Source: an uncultured Prevotellaceae bacterium
GTDB lineage: Bacteria > Bacteroidota > Bacteroidia > Bacteroidales > Bacteroidaceae
Assembly: GCA_902778255.1 (NCBI GenBank)
Contig: CACYXD010000014.1
Location: forward strand, 148,464 to 212,463
Length of the DNA: 64,000 nt
Direction: 5' to 3'
Shown here: in pieces, positions 44,466-52,937 of the stretch
Position numbering within the stretch: position 1 is the first letter of the stretch
Layout of the letters: each line of letters begins with the position of its first letter
Position numbers and translations under genes: made by a program
Notes under the pieces: generated by a model
Told to the model about the DNA's origin: nothing
The model's database searches: none
What the model saw: only the letters and a program-made list of their open reading frames with translations

Positions 44466-45581
44466 ATGGCAGAAACATCAAACAGCATTTTACAGAAACT
44501 TGACGGACTTGAGAGCCGATTTGAAGAAGTATCGACCCTCATCACCGACCCTTCTGTGATAGCCGACCAGAACCGCTTCGTGAAGCTGACGAAGGAATAC
44601 AAGGACCTTGGCGATATCATGGATGCACGCAAACGATACATCAACTGTCTAAACAGCATCAAGGAGGCCAAGGACATCCTAGCCAACGAAGATGACCCAG
44701 AGATGAAAGAGATGGCTCGCGAGGAGTTGGCCACCAACGAGGCTCTGCAGCCCCAACTGGAAGAGGAAATCAAAATCGCCCTCATTCCGAAGGATCCCGA
44801 AGATGCTAAGAATGTGCAGATGGAGATTCGCGCTGGAACCGGTGGCGACGAAGCCTGCCTTTTTGCCGGCGACCTTTTCAAGATGTACAAGAGTTTCTGT
44901 GACTCCAAGGGGTGGAGCCTTTCTGTGACCAGCGTCAGCGAAGGTGCTGTTGGTGGCTACAAGGAGATTGACTTCGCCGTGAGCGGTGCCGATGTCTATG
45001 GCACGCTGAAATACGAGAGTGGCGTACATCGCGTTCAGCGCGTGCCTGCCACAGAAACACAGGGCCGTATGCACACTTCTGCTGCTACGGTAGCTGTTCT
45101 ACCTGAAGCCGACAAGTTTGAGGTGCATATCAACGAAGGCGAGATTAAATGGGATACTTTCCGTTCTTCTGGTGCCGGTGGCCAGAACGTGAACAAGGTG
45201 GAGTCTGGCGTACGCCTGCGCTATATGTGGAAGAACCCTAACACAGGCGAGACAGAAGAGATCCTTATCGAATGTACCGAGACGCGCGACCAGCCTAAGA
45301 ACAAGGAGCGTGCTCTCTCGCGCCTGTACACTTTTATATATGATAAAGAGCACCAGAAATACATGGACGACATTGCCAGTCGTCGTAAAACTCTAGTATC
45401 TACTGGCGATCGTTCTGCAAAGATTCGTACCTATAACTTCCCTCAAGGCCGCGTTACCGACCATCGCATTGGCTATACCACCCACGACCTGCAGGGATTC
45501 TTGGGCGGCGATATCCAAGCTATGATTGATGCCCTTACCGTGGCCGAGAATGCAGAACGAATGAAGGAAAATGAATTATAA
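44466..45581 (+). CDS. prfA: Peptide chain release factor 1
   Basis: Terminates translation at UAA and UAG. 371 residues from ATG 44466; the frame extends upstream only into the promoter. Visible: the N-terminal helical domain, EIRAGTGGDEACLFAGDLF, the RVPATETQGR segment with the PxT codon-recognition tripeptide, and the peptidyl-hydrolysis motif in SSGAGGQNVNKVESGVRL. The GGQ site is intact. pyrF follows after a small palindrome. Confidence 0.97.
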   Translation: MAETSNSILQKLDGLESRFEEVSTLITDPSVIADQNRFVKLTKEYKDLGDIMDARKRYINCLNSIKEAKDILANEDDPEMKEMAREELATNEALQPQLEEEIKIALIPKDPEDAKNVQMEIRAGTGGDEACLFAGDLFKMYKSFCDSKGWSLSVTSVSEGAVGGYKEIDFAVSGADVYGTLKYESGVHRVQRVPATETQGRMHTSAATVAVLPEADKFEVHINEGEIKWDTFRSSGAGGQNVNKVESGVRLRYMWKNPNTGETEEILIECTETRDQPKNKERALSRLYTFIYDKEHQKYMDDIASRRKTLVSTGDRSAKIRTYNFPQGRVTDHRIGYTTHDLQGFLGGDIQAMIDALTVAENAERMKENEL

Positions 45582-45589
45582 TTTAGTAT

Positions 45590-45608
45590 GTTGCGACTGA
45601 GTCGCAAC
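45590..45608. other. Short perfect palindrome between prfA and pyrF
   Basis: gttgcgact-g-agtcgcaac; a 7-8 bp stem. There is no T run, so it is not a terminator; it may be an mRNA processing or stabilising hairpin. Confidence 0.5.
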
Positions 45609-45622
45609 CAACCATCAAGAAT

Positions 45623-46450
45623 ATGACACGCCAAGAATTAATACAGCAGATTAAGCAGAAGCGCTCGTTTCTCTGCGTAGGTTTGGATACCGACCCCAAG
45701 AAGATGCCCCAGTGTGTCTTCGATCTGCACGACCCTATTTTCGAGTTTAACAAGGCCATCATAGATGCCACAGCCCCCTACTGCGTGGCCTATAAGCCCA
45801 ACCTTGCCTTCTACGAGGCATACGGTTTGAAGGGTATGGAAGCATTTGTGAAGACCTGCGAGTATATCAAGGAAAACCATCCACACCACCTGATTATTGC
45901 CGATGCAAAGCGTGGTGATATTGGCAATACCAGCCAAATGTACGCCCGTACCTTCTTTGAGGAGTACGACATCGACGCCTTGACCGTTGCTCCCTATATG
46001 GGCGAGGATTCCGTAACCCCCTTCCTGCAGTATGAAGGCAAGTGGGTTATCCTGCTGGCACTGACCAGCAACAAGGGTTCTCATGACTTCCAACTCACAG
46101 AGGATGCTCAGGGCGAGCGCCTGTTTGAGAAGGTGCTGAAAAAGAGTCAGGAATGGGGCAATACAGAAAACATGATGTATGTTGTAGGTGCCACTCAGGG
46201 CCAAATGTTCTCAGACATCCGCCGCGTGGCTCCCAACCACTTTCTCCTCGTGCCCGGCGTTGGTGCACAGGGCGGTAGTCTGCAAGAGGTCTGCAAGTAT
46301 GGCATGAACAAGGACTGCGGACTGCTGGTCAACTCCAGCCGCGGCATCATCTATGCCTCTAACGACGATCATTTTGCAGAAGTGGCAGCCAACAAAGCCC
46401 GCGAGTTGCAGCAAGAGATGGCCGAAGAACTGGCAAAAGCAGGTATTTGA
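45623..46450 (+). CDS. pyrF: Orotidine 5'-phosphate decarboxylase, long type
   Basis: Last step of UMP synthesis. 275 residues, the longer subfamily found in Bacteroidetes and actinobacteria. Visible: [16 protein letters not shown], the catalytic [11 protein letters not shown] (Lys-Asp network), [15 protein letters not shown], and [11 protein letters not shown] near the phosphate-binding end. Probably cotranscribed with prfA (41-bp gap). Confidence 0.96.
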   Translation: MTRQELIQQIKQKRSFLCVGLDTDPKKMPQCVFDLHDPIFEFNKAIIDATAPYCVAYKPNLAFYEAYGLKGMEAFVKTCEYIKENHPHHLIIADAKRGDIGNTSQMYARTFFEEYDIDALTVAPYMGEDSVTPFLQYEGKWVILLALTSNKGSHDFQLTEDAQGERLFEKVLKKSQEWGNTENMMYVVGATQGQMFSDIRRVAPNHFLLVPGVGAQGGSLQEVCKYGMNKDCGLLVNSSRGIIYASNDDHFAEVAANKARELQQEMAEELAKAGI

Positions 46451-46527
46451 ACCCTCGTTGCAGTTAAAAAAACATAAAAGTTCGGCATTCTGTTTAGTGC
46501 AACAGGTTCTATGTAATAGAAAATTAG

Positions 46528-46535
46528 TACCTTTG
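46528..46535 (+). promoter_or_regulatory. -7 box for rplU-rpmA
   Basis: TACCTTTG, leaving a leader of about 83 nt. Confidence 0.75.
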
Positions 46536-46540
46536 CACCC

Positions 46541-46624
46541 CGAAATGAGTCCGCGGAGGCAGGGTGAAGTGTGTACGGACGTGCACCGCCTTACGGAAAA
46601 AACCCTATTTACAAACAAAAATAA
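46541..46624 (+). ncRNA. Structured 5' leader of rplU-rpmA
   Basis: The leader folds on paper into one strong hairpin: aggc (46557-46560) with gcct (46588-46591) and ggtg (46563-46566) with cacc (46584-46587), an AG bulge on one side. Outside it ccg (46551-46553) can pair with cgg (46594-46596). The inner loop carries gtgtacggacgtg. This is unusual in a window where most leaders are short and AT-rich. The position suggests an L21 autoregulatory leader; this is inference, and no known Rfam family was confirmed. Confidence 0.5.
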
Positions 46625-46942
46625 ATGTACGCAATTGTAGAAATTCAGGGTCAGCAGTTCAAGGCCGAGCAGGGCAAGAAGCTCTTCGTGCACCACATCA
46701 AGGACGTGGAAGCAGGCAAGACTGTTGAGTTTGACAAAGTGCTGCTCGTAGATGCCGACGGCGCTGTCAAGGTTGGCGCACCCACCGTAGAAGGTGCAAA
46801 GGTAGTAGTAGAAGTAGTGAACCCGCTGGTAAAGGGCGACAAGGTGATTGTCTTCAAGATGAAGCGTCGCAAGGACTCTCGCAAGCGCAACGGTCATCGT
46901 GAACAGTTCACTCAGGTAGAAGTTAAACAAGTAATCGCTTAA
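46625..46942 (+). CDS. rplU: 50S ribosomal protein L21
   Basis: 105 residues, large-subunit protein: [20 protein letters not shown] start, [20 protein letters not shown], and the C-terminal [21 protein letters not shown] basic stretch that binds 23S rRNA. Cotranscribed with rpmA, 14 bp downstream. Confidence 0.97.
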   Translation: MYAIVEIQGQQFKAEQGKKLFVHHIKDVEAGKTVEFDKVLLVDADGAVKVGAPTVEGAKVVVEVVNPLVKGDKVIVFKMKRRKDSRKRNGHREQFTQVEVKQVIA

Positions 46943-46956
46943 GGAGGAACAGCATT

Positions 46957-47223
46957 ATGGCACATAAGAAAGGTGTAGGTAGTTCTAAGAACGGCCGCGA
47001 AAGTGCAGCCCAGCGACTTGGCGTTAAAATCTGGGGTGGCCAGAAGTGTGTAGCCGGCAATATCATCGTTCGCCAGCGTGGTACTAAGCACAACCCCGGC
47101 AATGGCGTTGCCATTGGTAAAGATGACACGCTCTATGCCCTCGTTGATGGTACAGTGAACTTCCACAAGGGTAAGTTCAACAAGAGTATCGTTTCAGTAA
47201 TACCCGAGGCTGCTGAGGCATAA
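46957..47223 (+). CDS. rpmA: 50S ribosomal protein L27
   Basis: 88 residues. Begins [16 protein letters not shown], the flexible N-terminus that reaches the peptidyl transferase centre; there is no Firmicutes-type cleavable N-terminal extension. [25 protein letters not shown] and [11 protein letters not shown] complete the family pattern. Ends before the terminator at 47263. Confidence 0.97.
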   Translation: MAHKKGVGSSKNGRESAAQRLGVKIWGGQKCVAGNIIVRQRGTKHNPGNGVAIGKDDTLYALVDGTVNFHKGKFNKSIVSVIPEAAEA

Positions 47224-47262
47224 TAACTTACAAACAAAAACACTTATTCCAAACAAACAATA

Positions 47263-47296
47263 GAACCCTGCCTTTATAGGCAGGGTTTCTACTTTT
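47263..47296 (+). terminator. Terminator of rplU-rpmA
   Basis: Stem gaaccctgcc/ggcagggttt with a 6-nt loop, followed by a T-rich stretch. Confidence 0.85.
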
Positions 47297-47332
47297 CTAT
47301 TGCATTTATTTTGTTATTTCCACGTTTTCCGC

Positions 47333-47340
47333 TAACTTTG
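47333..47340 (+). promoter_or_regulatory. -7 box for surE-lpxB
   Basis: TAACTTTG, 20 nt before the surE ATG. Confidence 0.7.
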
Positions 47341-47360
47341 CACGAAATTATAGGAAAAGA

Positions 47361-48125
47361 ATGAAACCACTGATATTGATCTCCAACGATGATGGCTATC
47401 AGGCAAAGGGCATCCGCTCGCTGATAACTATGCTGGAAGAAATGGCCAACATTATCGTATGCGCCCCCGACTCAGCCCGTTCGGGGTTCTCGTGCGCATT
47501 CTCGGCAACCACACCCCTTACGCTGACCCTCAGGGAGCAACGCGAGGGCGTGTCTGTCTATTCATGCAATGGTGCGCCAGTTGACTGCGTAAAAATGGCA
47601 CTACAGAATATATGTACGCGCCGCCCAGATATGATTATCGGTGGCATTAATCACGGCGATAATGCCTCGGTGAATGCCCACTACAGCGGCACGATGGGTG
47701 TGACACTCGAGGGATGTCTGAAATATATTCCCAGCGTAGCCTATTCTCTTTGCGACCATAACGAGGATGCTGATTTCGAGCCTCTGCGCCCCTACGTGCG
47801 TAAGTTCACGGAGAAGGTATTAAAAGAGGGACTACCAAAGGGCATTTGCCTAAACGTGAATTTCCCTGTAACCCAGCAGTTCAAGGGTGTGAAGGTATGT
47901 CGAATGGGCTTTGGTTCTTGGCAGAACGAGACCATCCAGTGTCATCATCCACGCGGATATGACTATTGGTGGATGGTGGGCCATTACCACAATGACGAGC
48001 CCGAGGCCACCGATACTGATCGCTGGGCCTTGGATAATGGCTATGTAGCCATCACCCCCACCCAGATAGACCTGACCGCCTATGCTTTCATGAACCAGAA
48101 AGAGGAATGGGAAGAGAATTCTTAA
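47361..48125 (+). CDS. surE: 5'/3'-nucleotidase SurE
   Basis: Metal-dependent survival protein that dephosphorylates nucleoside monophosphates. 254 residues. Visible: LILISNDDGYQAKGIRSL with the DD metal ligands, APDSARSGFSCAFS, the NGAPVDCVKMAL segment, GGINHGDNASVNAHYSGTMG, and CLNVNFP. The last codons and stop are part of the 7-bp repeat that leads into lpxB, so the C-terminal Asn-Ser comes from the repeat. Confidence 0.95.
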   Translation: MKPLILISNDDGYQAKGIRSLITMLEEMANIIVCAPDSARSGFSCAFSATTPLTLTLREQREGVSVYSCNGAPVDCVKMALQNICTRRPDMIIGGINHGDNASVNAHYSGTMGVTLEGCLKYIPSVAYSLCDHNEDADFEPLRPYVRKFTEKVLKEGLPKGICLNVNFPVTQQFKGVKVCRMGFGSWQNETIQCHHPRGYDYWWMVGHYHNDEPEATDTDRWALDNGYVAITPTQIDLTAYAFMNQKEEWEENS

Positions 48126-48151
48126 CTCTTAATTCTTAACTTATAACTCAC
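48117..48151. repeat. 7-bp-period repeat from surE stop to lpxB start
   Basis: Five units of consensus aattctt/aactctt in exact phase; it contains the surE stop codon and ends at the base before the lpxB ATG. Confidence 0.85.
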
Positions 48152-49327
48152 ATGAAGTATTACCTCATAGCTGGCGAAGCCTCTGGAGACCTACACGCAT
48201 CGCGCCTAATGCGGTCGTTGAAGGTGCACGACGCAGAAGCGGAATTCCGTTTCTACGGCGGCGACCTGATGCTGGCCGAAGGTGGCACCCGCGTAAAGCA
48301 TTACAAAGAACTGGCCTACATGGGGTTCATACCTGTGCTCCTGCATCTGCCCACTATTCTAAGGAATATGAAGCAGTGCAAACAGGACATCATGACATGG
48401 CAGCCAGACGTAGTGATTCTGGTGGACTATCCAGGCTTCAACCTGAATATTGCGAAGTTCGTCAAGCAGCATAAGCACCCATCTCCCATCACTCATCACC
48501 CATCCCCCCAAGTCTTTTACTACATCTCACCCAAGATTTGGGCGTGGAAGGAGTATCGCATCAAGAATATCAAGCGCGATGTAGATGAGCTCTTCTCCAT
48601 CTTGCCTTTCGAGGTCGATTTCTTCGAGAAGAAGCACCACTACCCTATTCATTATGTGGGAAATCCTACGGCAGATGAGGTGAAGGAGTGGAGACTCGCC
48701 CCCAACCCACCCCTAAAGGGAGGGGAGTGGTCAGACAAGCCAATTATTGCGTTGCTGGCAGGCTCCAGGAGACAGGAGATTAAGGACAACCTGCCCACGA
48801 TGATCAGGGCTGCACAGAAGTTCGAGAAGGGCTACGAACTGGTGCTGGCAGGTGCACCAAGTATCGACGAGGCCTACTATAAGAAATTCCTTGAGGGCAC
48901 CAATGTACGTTTGGTGAAGAACCAGACCTACGAACTACTCTCAAAAGCCCATGCCGCCCTGGTTACCAGTGGCACGGCAACGCTTGAGACCGCCCTGTTT
49001 GATGTGCCTCAGGTGGTATGTTACGAGACGCCCCTACCCAGGCTTATCGGTTGGCTGCGCAAAAAAATACTGAAGGTGAAATACATCTCGCTAGTCAACC
49101 TTATTGCCGACCGCGAAGTGGTGCGTGAACTGGTGGCCGACAGTTTCTCACTTACCAACATAGAAAACGAGCTGGAAAAGATTCTCGATGGGCCAGCACG
49201 TCAACAGATGCTCGAAGGCTACGAGGAAGTATGGCAGCGGCTGGGCAAGGAAAAAGCCCCCGATAATGCAGCACGACTCATCACGCAGTTGCTTTCTTCC
49301 GCTCCTGCCAAATCTCAAACGAATTAA
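48152..49327 (+). CDS. lpxB: Lipid-A-disaccharide synthase with two repeat-derived inserts
   Basis: GT19 enzyme joining lipid X and UDP-diacylglucosamine to form the lipid A disaccharide; peripheral inner membrane. 391 residues. Visible: YYLIAGEASGDLHASRL, FRFYGGDLM, VDYPGFNLNIAKF, YYISPKIWAWKEYRIKNIK, LPFEVDFFEK, YVGNPTADEV, ALLAGSRRQEIKDNLP, and SGTATLETALFDVPQVVCY. Two loops are repeat-encoded: residues ~110-120 (HPSPITHHPSPQ, 7-bp repeat) just before the YYISPKIWAW strand, and residues ~183-193 (APNPPLKGGEW, palindromic element). Both lie at tolerant surface positions. The 3' end overlaps a convergent gene by 47 bp. Confidence 0.95.
   Translation: MKYYLIAGEASGDLHASRLMRSLKVHDAEAEFRFYGGDLMLAEGGTRVKHYKELAYMGFIPVLLHLPTILRNMKQCKQDIMTWQPDVVILVDYPGFNLNIAKFVKQHKHPSPITHHPSPQVFYYISPKIWAWKEYRIKNIKRDVDELFSILPFEVDFFEKKHHYPIHYVGNPTADEVKEWRLAPNPPLKGGEWSDKPIIALLAGSRRQEIKDNLPTMIRAAQKFEKGYELVLAGAPSIDEAYYKKFLEGTNVRLVKNQTYELLSKAHAALVTSGTATLETALFDVPQVVCYETPLPRLIGWLRKKILKVKYISLVNLIADREVVRELVADSFSLTNIENELEKILDGPARQQMLEGYEEVWQRLGKEKAPDNAARLITQLLSSAPAKSQTN
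48476..48510. repeat. 7-bp-period repeat inside lpxB
   Basis: Five units of consensus cacccat in phase, encoding the HPSP-type loop. Confidence 0.85.
48695..48730. repeat. GC-rich palindromic element inside lpxB
   Basis: About 36 bp with a C-rich left arm (from ctcgcccccaaccc) and a G-rich right arm (agggaggggagtgg) around taa. It matches the two dnaG copies. It is in frame. Confidence 0.8.
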
Positions 49328-50237
49328 TAATATTCTGCCATAGGATATAGCAGCCAGGGCCTACAGAGGATAACGGGTTTAGGTAAGTAATACCCAGCCA
49401 GATGGCAAAGGCCGTGTTCTTCTGTCCCAAAGCTTGACCTGCCTCTTGTGTATGATTGAAATAATGGCCGATGAAGCGGCCCACGGCAAATTGGATGACA
49501 CAAAGCACTAAGCCCAGCATAGCAATGGCCGAGAGCAGCACAATGGATGCCTCGGCATGGATGATATTCTTCACCGTAGTACCCGTGACAATCATCAGTG
49601 AGCACCCCCAGAGATAAAATGACAGATCCTTCACAGCGATAATCCTTGCATGCAACCCTTTCATGAAATGCTTGACGATATAAGCCAAGCCCATAGGCAC
49701 CACCAGCAGGATGACCACCTGATACAGGATCTTTGAAAAAGCTGCCATGAACGAGATATCTGCTCCCTTCTCAATCATCGGGAAGCAGACTGGTACCAAC
49801 AATACAGTAAGGAAATTCGAAAGGAACGTGAAGGTAGTCATCTGCTCCAGGTTACCACCAAGTTTCTGCGTAACCACAGCTGCCGCCGTAGCGCATGGCG
49901 AGATGATACACATCAGTAATGCCTCAAACAGGATGAGTTTATCGCCTTGCAGTCCTATGCCCAATATCACCACCATGACGATGCCTACGAAGAGCAGGTT
50001 GAAGACGCTCACCCACAGATGCCACCACACAGGGCGCATCTTGTGGAAATCTACTTTACAGAACGTGACGAAGAGCACTAGGAACATAAACAGCGGCAAG
50101 ATGGCCTCCATGATGGGTGCAAAAAACATGGCCGCAGCATCCAACTGCGGCACATAGTTAAACACCAGATAGGTCGCCGCTCCTATGCCCATCGACACAG
50201 GCAGCGTCCAGTCTTTTAGGAATCTTACTACGTCCAT
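49281..50237 (-). CDS. Bile acid:sodium symporter (SBF/BASS) family transporter
   Basis: 318 residues, about nine to ten hydrophobic segments. Features of the family: IISPCATAAAVVTQKLGGN in a discontinuous-helix position, and TQEAGQALGQKNTAFAIWLGITYLNPLSSVGPGCYILWQN near the C-terminus, corresponding to the conserved E...G..N Na+-binding region. Members carry bile acids, pantoate or other organic anions with sodium, and the substrate here cannot be told. The 3' end lies 47 bp inside the convergent lpxB gene. Confidence 0.85.
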   Translation of the reverse strand: MDVVRFLKDWTLPVSMGIGAATYLVFNYVPQLDAAAMFFAPIMEAILPLFMFLVLFVTFCKVDFHKMRPVWWHLWVSVFNLLFVGIVMVVILGIGLQGDKLILFEALLMCIISPCATAAAVVTQKLGGNLEQMTTFTFLSNFLTVLLVPVCFPMIEKGADISFMAAFSKILYQVVILLVVPMGLAYIVKHFMKGLHARIIAVKDLSFYLWGCSLMIVTGTTVKNIIHAEASIVLLSAIAMLGLVLCVIQFAVGRFIGHYFNHTQEAGQALGQKNTAFAIWLGITYLNPLSSVGPGCYILWQNIINSFEIWQERKKATA

Positions 50238-50256
50238 ATCCTGTGCCCGATCTTCT

Positions 50257-52023
50257 CTACTCTACAAAGACCTTACGCCCGTCAATGATATAAAGGCCAC
50301 GTTGCATCTGTTCTTTCTCCACGCGCCTTCCCTGAAGATCGTAGATATCTTTCCTATAATTTTCAATTTTCAATTTTGAATTATCAATTTCCTTAATGCC
50401 TGTTGAGACAAATGATTTCGCCTGTATGGTGACCGATCCAAGTACAAAGTCGGCATTCTTCGAGGCAGCGGCATAGAAAGCAAGCAGGTACTCGCCCGTC
50501 TCAGGAATATCAAACGCAAAAGTCTGCTGCGCCACGCCTGTAAACTTATTACTCACGTCCTTACCAATGTTAACCGTTGGCGTATAGACCTGCGAAGCCA
50601 CTTCCTGTCCGTCGGCCGTTTCTATGGCCACTGTTACAGGCGTAAACGAAGGCTGATTCCAGTTACATACCTTGTATTTTACAACATAGTGTCCAGCTGT
50701 CAGCGTCATCGTAGAGCGGGCTGCTTTGTCACCATATTTTGCCCAGCCGCCATTCGCTTTGCCACTGCCATTCTGCACGAGCAGACCATATTCAAAGGCC
50801 TTGCTGGCATTTGTAAAACGCAGGATGCGCGGACCGGCGGTATATGTCTTGCTACCTCCCGCACGTTTCACTGAGCCATATGCCACGTACCAGTCCTGCG
50901 GCACCACGCCTTCCGATTTGAAATGCGATGCCAGACTGTAGGCGCTTGCCGGTGCCGCATAGTTCACCAGACACGAGCCCTCGCCTGTCTTATCCTTGAT
51001 GTCGGTCACCCTTACCAGCAAGTTGTGCTTACCACTTTTCGGAGCCTCTATCGTAGCCTGCAGGGGCACGGTGTCTCCCGAGGCAATCAGCGTAGTGCCG
51101 TCAAATATTTCCACCTTCTTCATCGTGGCGTCAACCACCTTGCCAGTTCCTGTCACCGTGATATTTGGAAACACAGCCTCACCCTTCGGAGCCATATAGA
51201 GATATGTCGTCTCGCCGGCAGGCTCAGTAATCTTTGCTGAAGGCTGATTCAGCGAGAAGCGCTTGCAGAAGTTCCAGATCAGGTTGCGGTTATCAGTCAT
51301 GGGCCAGTGGCCACCATTGTGGTAGGAGAAGAGCCACACCTCACCACCATTCGGTCCACCCGTCCATTTTTCCAGATCGCCGTCATACCAGCCAGGTCTA
51401 TATACCGTCTTCGAATAGGAAGTATGCTTATCGTGCTTGGCATAGTTCTCGATATAGGCATGAATGCCATATTGCTCATAGCCAAACACATCGTCATCGT
51501 AGGCTATGCACTCCAGCAGATTTACCGGTTTCTTGCAGTTATTCCATGGCGACTCCGAAAACTGGATGCCGCTGGTAGGAGCAAAGGCCGCAATCTTGTC
51601 CTGCATATTGGCAATGCAATGGTGAATCAGCATCGACCCCATCGAGAAGCCCGACCAATAGACGCGGTTTCTGTCAATGTCGAAGCGGGTGGCCATCTCG
51701 TCAATGGTCTTGATCACAAAATTCTGGTCGTTAGTTCCGCCCGTGTCCCACGTGCTGCCGTCGCTTCTCAAATAGGCCACTACAAACTTGGCCGTATCTA
51801 TCATCTCATACAGCTTATCCGAGCCGTATTGATATTCTGGATTCTGGTTCATGCCATGCGTCACGATGAAGAGGGGCGAACTTGCAGGCAGCGAGTTTGG
51901 CGTAAACACCACCATGTTTCTTTGCTTGTTGTTGACGGTAATGTTAATTGACTCCTGCTTGTAAGCCGATGCCTGCCACAGCGCGAAAAGCATCAAAGAT
52001 AATAAAAGTAAAGGTTTTTTCAT
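50257..52023 (-). CDS. Secreted esterase (PHB-depolymerase/CE1-like) with Ig-like domain and C-terminal sorting-type tail
   Basis: 588 residues from ATG 52023. Signal peptide 1-20 (MKKPLLLLSLMLFALWQASA). Residues ~25-260 are an alpha/beta hydrolase with the nucleophile elbow GFSMGS and an HHNGGHWP-type catalytic His region (SYHNGGHWPM). This layout fits feruloyl/acetylxylan or polyhydroxybutyrate esterases. Residues ~265-360 look like an Ig-like domain (ITEPAGETTYLYMAPKG...), then a beta-sandwich (about 370-530). The end (YDLQGRRVEKEQMQRGLYIIDGRKV) has the LxGRxV...GxYI..G.K pattern of Bacteroidetes C-terminal sorting or anchoring domains. The IDNSKLKIENY segment before it is encoded by a 7-bp repeat. 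Likely acts on plant polysaccharide esters; inferred. Confidence 0.75.
   Translation of the reverse strand: MKKPLLLLSLMLFALWQASAYKQESINITVNNKQRNMVVFTPNSLPASSPLFIVTHGMNQNPEYQYGSDKLYEMIDTAKFVVAYLRSDGSTWDTGGTNDQNFVIKTIDEMATRFDIDRNRVYWSGFSMGSMLIHHCIANMQDKIAAFAPTSGIQFSESPWNNCKKPVNLLECIAYDDDVFGYEQYGIHAYIENYAKHDKHTSYSKTVYRPGWYDGDLEKWTGGPNGGEVWLFSYHNGGHWPMTDNRNLIWNFCKRFSLNQPSAKITEPAGETTYLYMAPKGEAVFPNITVTGTGKVVDATMKKVEIFDGTTLIASGDTVPLQATIEAPKSGKHNLLVRVTDIKDKTGEGSCLVNYAAPASAYSLASHFKSEGVVPQDWYVAYGSVKRAGGSKTYTAGPRILRFTNASKAFEYGLLVQNGSGKANGGWAKYGDKAARSTMTLTAGHYVVKYKVCNWNQPSFTPVTVAIETADGQEVASQVYTPTVNIGKDVSNKFTGVAQQTFAFDIPETGEYLLAFYAAASKNADFVLGSVTIQAKSFVSTGIKEIDNSKLKIENYRKDIYDLQGRRVEKEQMQRGLYIIDGRKVFVE
50354..50395. 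repeat. 7-bp-period repeat inside the esterase gene
   Basis: Six units of consensus tttcaat in phase, in frame, directly before the YDLQGRRV tail. Confidence 0.85.
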
Positions 52024-52047
52024 ATTGAGTTTTTTAGTTACCGGATG

Positions 52048-52055
52048 CAAAATTA
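52048..52055 (-). promoter_or_regulatory. -7 box for the esterase gene
   Basis: TAATTTTG on the minus strand, 24 nt before the ATG at 52023. Confidence 0.65.
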
Positions 52056-52120
52056 ATAAAAAAACAGCCAAATGCTCCACCCCTTGCTGTAAAAAAAGCC
52101 ACTATTACACAAAAAACTAT

Positions 52121-52128
52121 TATCTTTG
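52121..52128 (+). promoter_or_regulatory. -7 box for gph
   Basis: TATCTTTG ends 9 nt before the ATG at 52138, so the leader is at most a few bases. Confidence 0.65.
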
Positions 52129-52137
52129 CAACATACA

Positions 52138-52788
52138 ATGAAACAGTACAACACCTATATCTTCGATCTCGACGGCACCCTGCTCGACACCCTCGATGAC
52201 TTGGCAGCAGCCGTGAACTATGCCCTGAGACAATACCACATGCCTGAGCACACGCGCGACGAGGTGCGCCAGATGGTGGGCAATGGCGTGCGGCTGCTCA
52301 TGGTGCGCGCCGTGCCCGACGGCGACCGCAACCCACTCTTTGAAGCCGTCTTCAACACCTTTCGCGAGTATTACATGCACCATTCGCTCGACACCACACG
52401 CCCTTACGATGGCATTCCCGAACTACTCGGCGAACTGCACCACAGGGGGAGCCGCATTGCCGTGGTAAGCAATAAGTTCTATGCTGCCACCCGTGAGCTC
52501 TGCCACCATTTCTTCCCCGACACCGTAGAAGTGGCCATTGGCGAGCACGAGGCCGAGGGCATCCGCAAGAAGCCTGCCCCCGACACCGTGATGGAAGCCT
52601 TCCGCCAACTGGATGTAGAAAAAGAAGATGCCGTCTATGTAGGCGATAGCGATGTTGACCTGCAGACTGCACACAATTCTGGTCTCCCCTGCATCAGCGT
52701 GCTATGGGGCTTTCGCGACCGTTCTTTTCTTGAAGCCCATGGTGCTACCACCTTTGCCCGTAAGCCAGAGGAAATACTTAAGGAGTAG
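52138..52788 (+). CDS. gph: HAD-family phosphatase, phosphoglycolate phosphatase-like
   Basis: 216 residues, HAD subfamily IA. Catalytic motif I TYIFDLDGTLLDTLDDL, cap helices with NYALRQYHMPEHTRDEVRQMVGNGVRLL, motif II AVVSNKF, motif III Lys in KKPAPDTV, motif IV YVGDSDVDLQTA. The Gph-type cap and GNG motif favour phosphoglycolate phosphatase (clearing 2-phosphoglycolate from DNA repair), but related substrates are possible. The coding DNA is visibly richer in G+C than the flanking intergenic sequence. Confidence 0.85.
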   Translation: MKQYNTYIFDLDGTLLDTLDDLAAAVNYALRQYHMPEHTRDEVRQMVGNGVRLLMVRAVPDGDRNPLFEAVFNTFREYYMHHSLDTTRPYDGIPELLGELHHRGSRIAVVSNKFYAATRELCHHFFPDTVEVAIGEHEAEGIRKKPAPDTVMEAFRQLDVEKEDAVYVGDSDVDLQTAHNSGLPCISVLWGFRDRSFLEAHGATTFARKPEEILKE

Positions 52789-52840
52789 AGTTCGTTCTCT
52801 TGTGGAGTACTGAACCCCTTTGCCACGATATATATATATA

Positions 52841-52905
52841 ACCAGTTGTCTGTTGTCTGTTGTCGCAAATGCGTGCTTTTGGGACAACTGACAACTGACA
52901 ACTGG
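52841..52905. repeat. Inverted pair of 7-bp repeats downstream of gph
   Basis: Left arm: units of gtctgtt from 52841 to 52868. Right arm: three identical gacaact units at 52883-52903. The arms are reverse complements over about 22 bp with two mismatches, so the RNA forms a long hairpin with a ~20-nt loop. It lies between the convergent gph and helicase genes and may act in termination. Confidence 0.85.
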
Positions 52906-52937
52906 CTATTTTGCACGGTGATGTTTTTCGAACATCG

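Noticed and set aside
52789-52937. Short minus-strand coding frames in the gph-helicase gap
   Set aside because: They consist of translated 7-bp repeats and extend antisense into gph; no start context or similarity.
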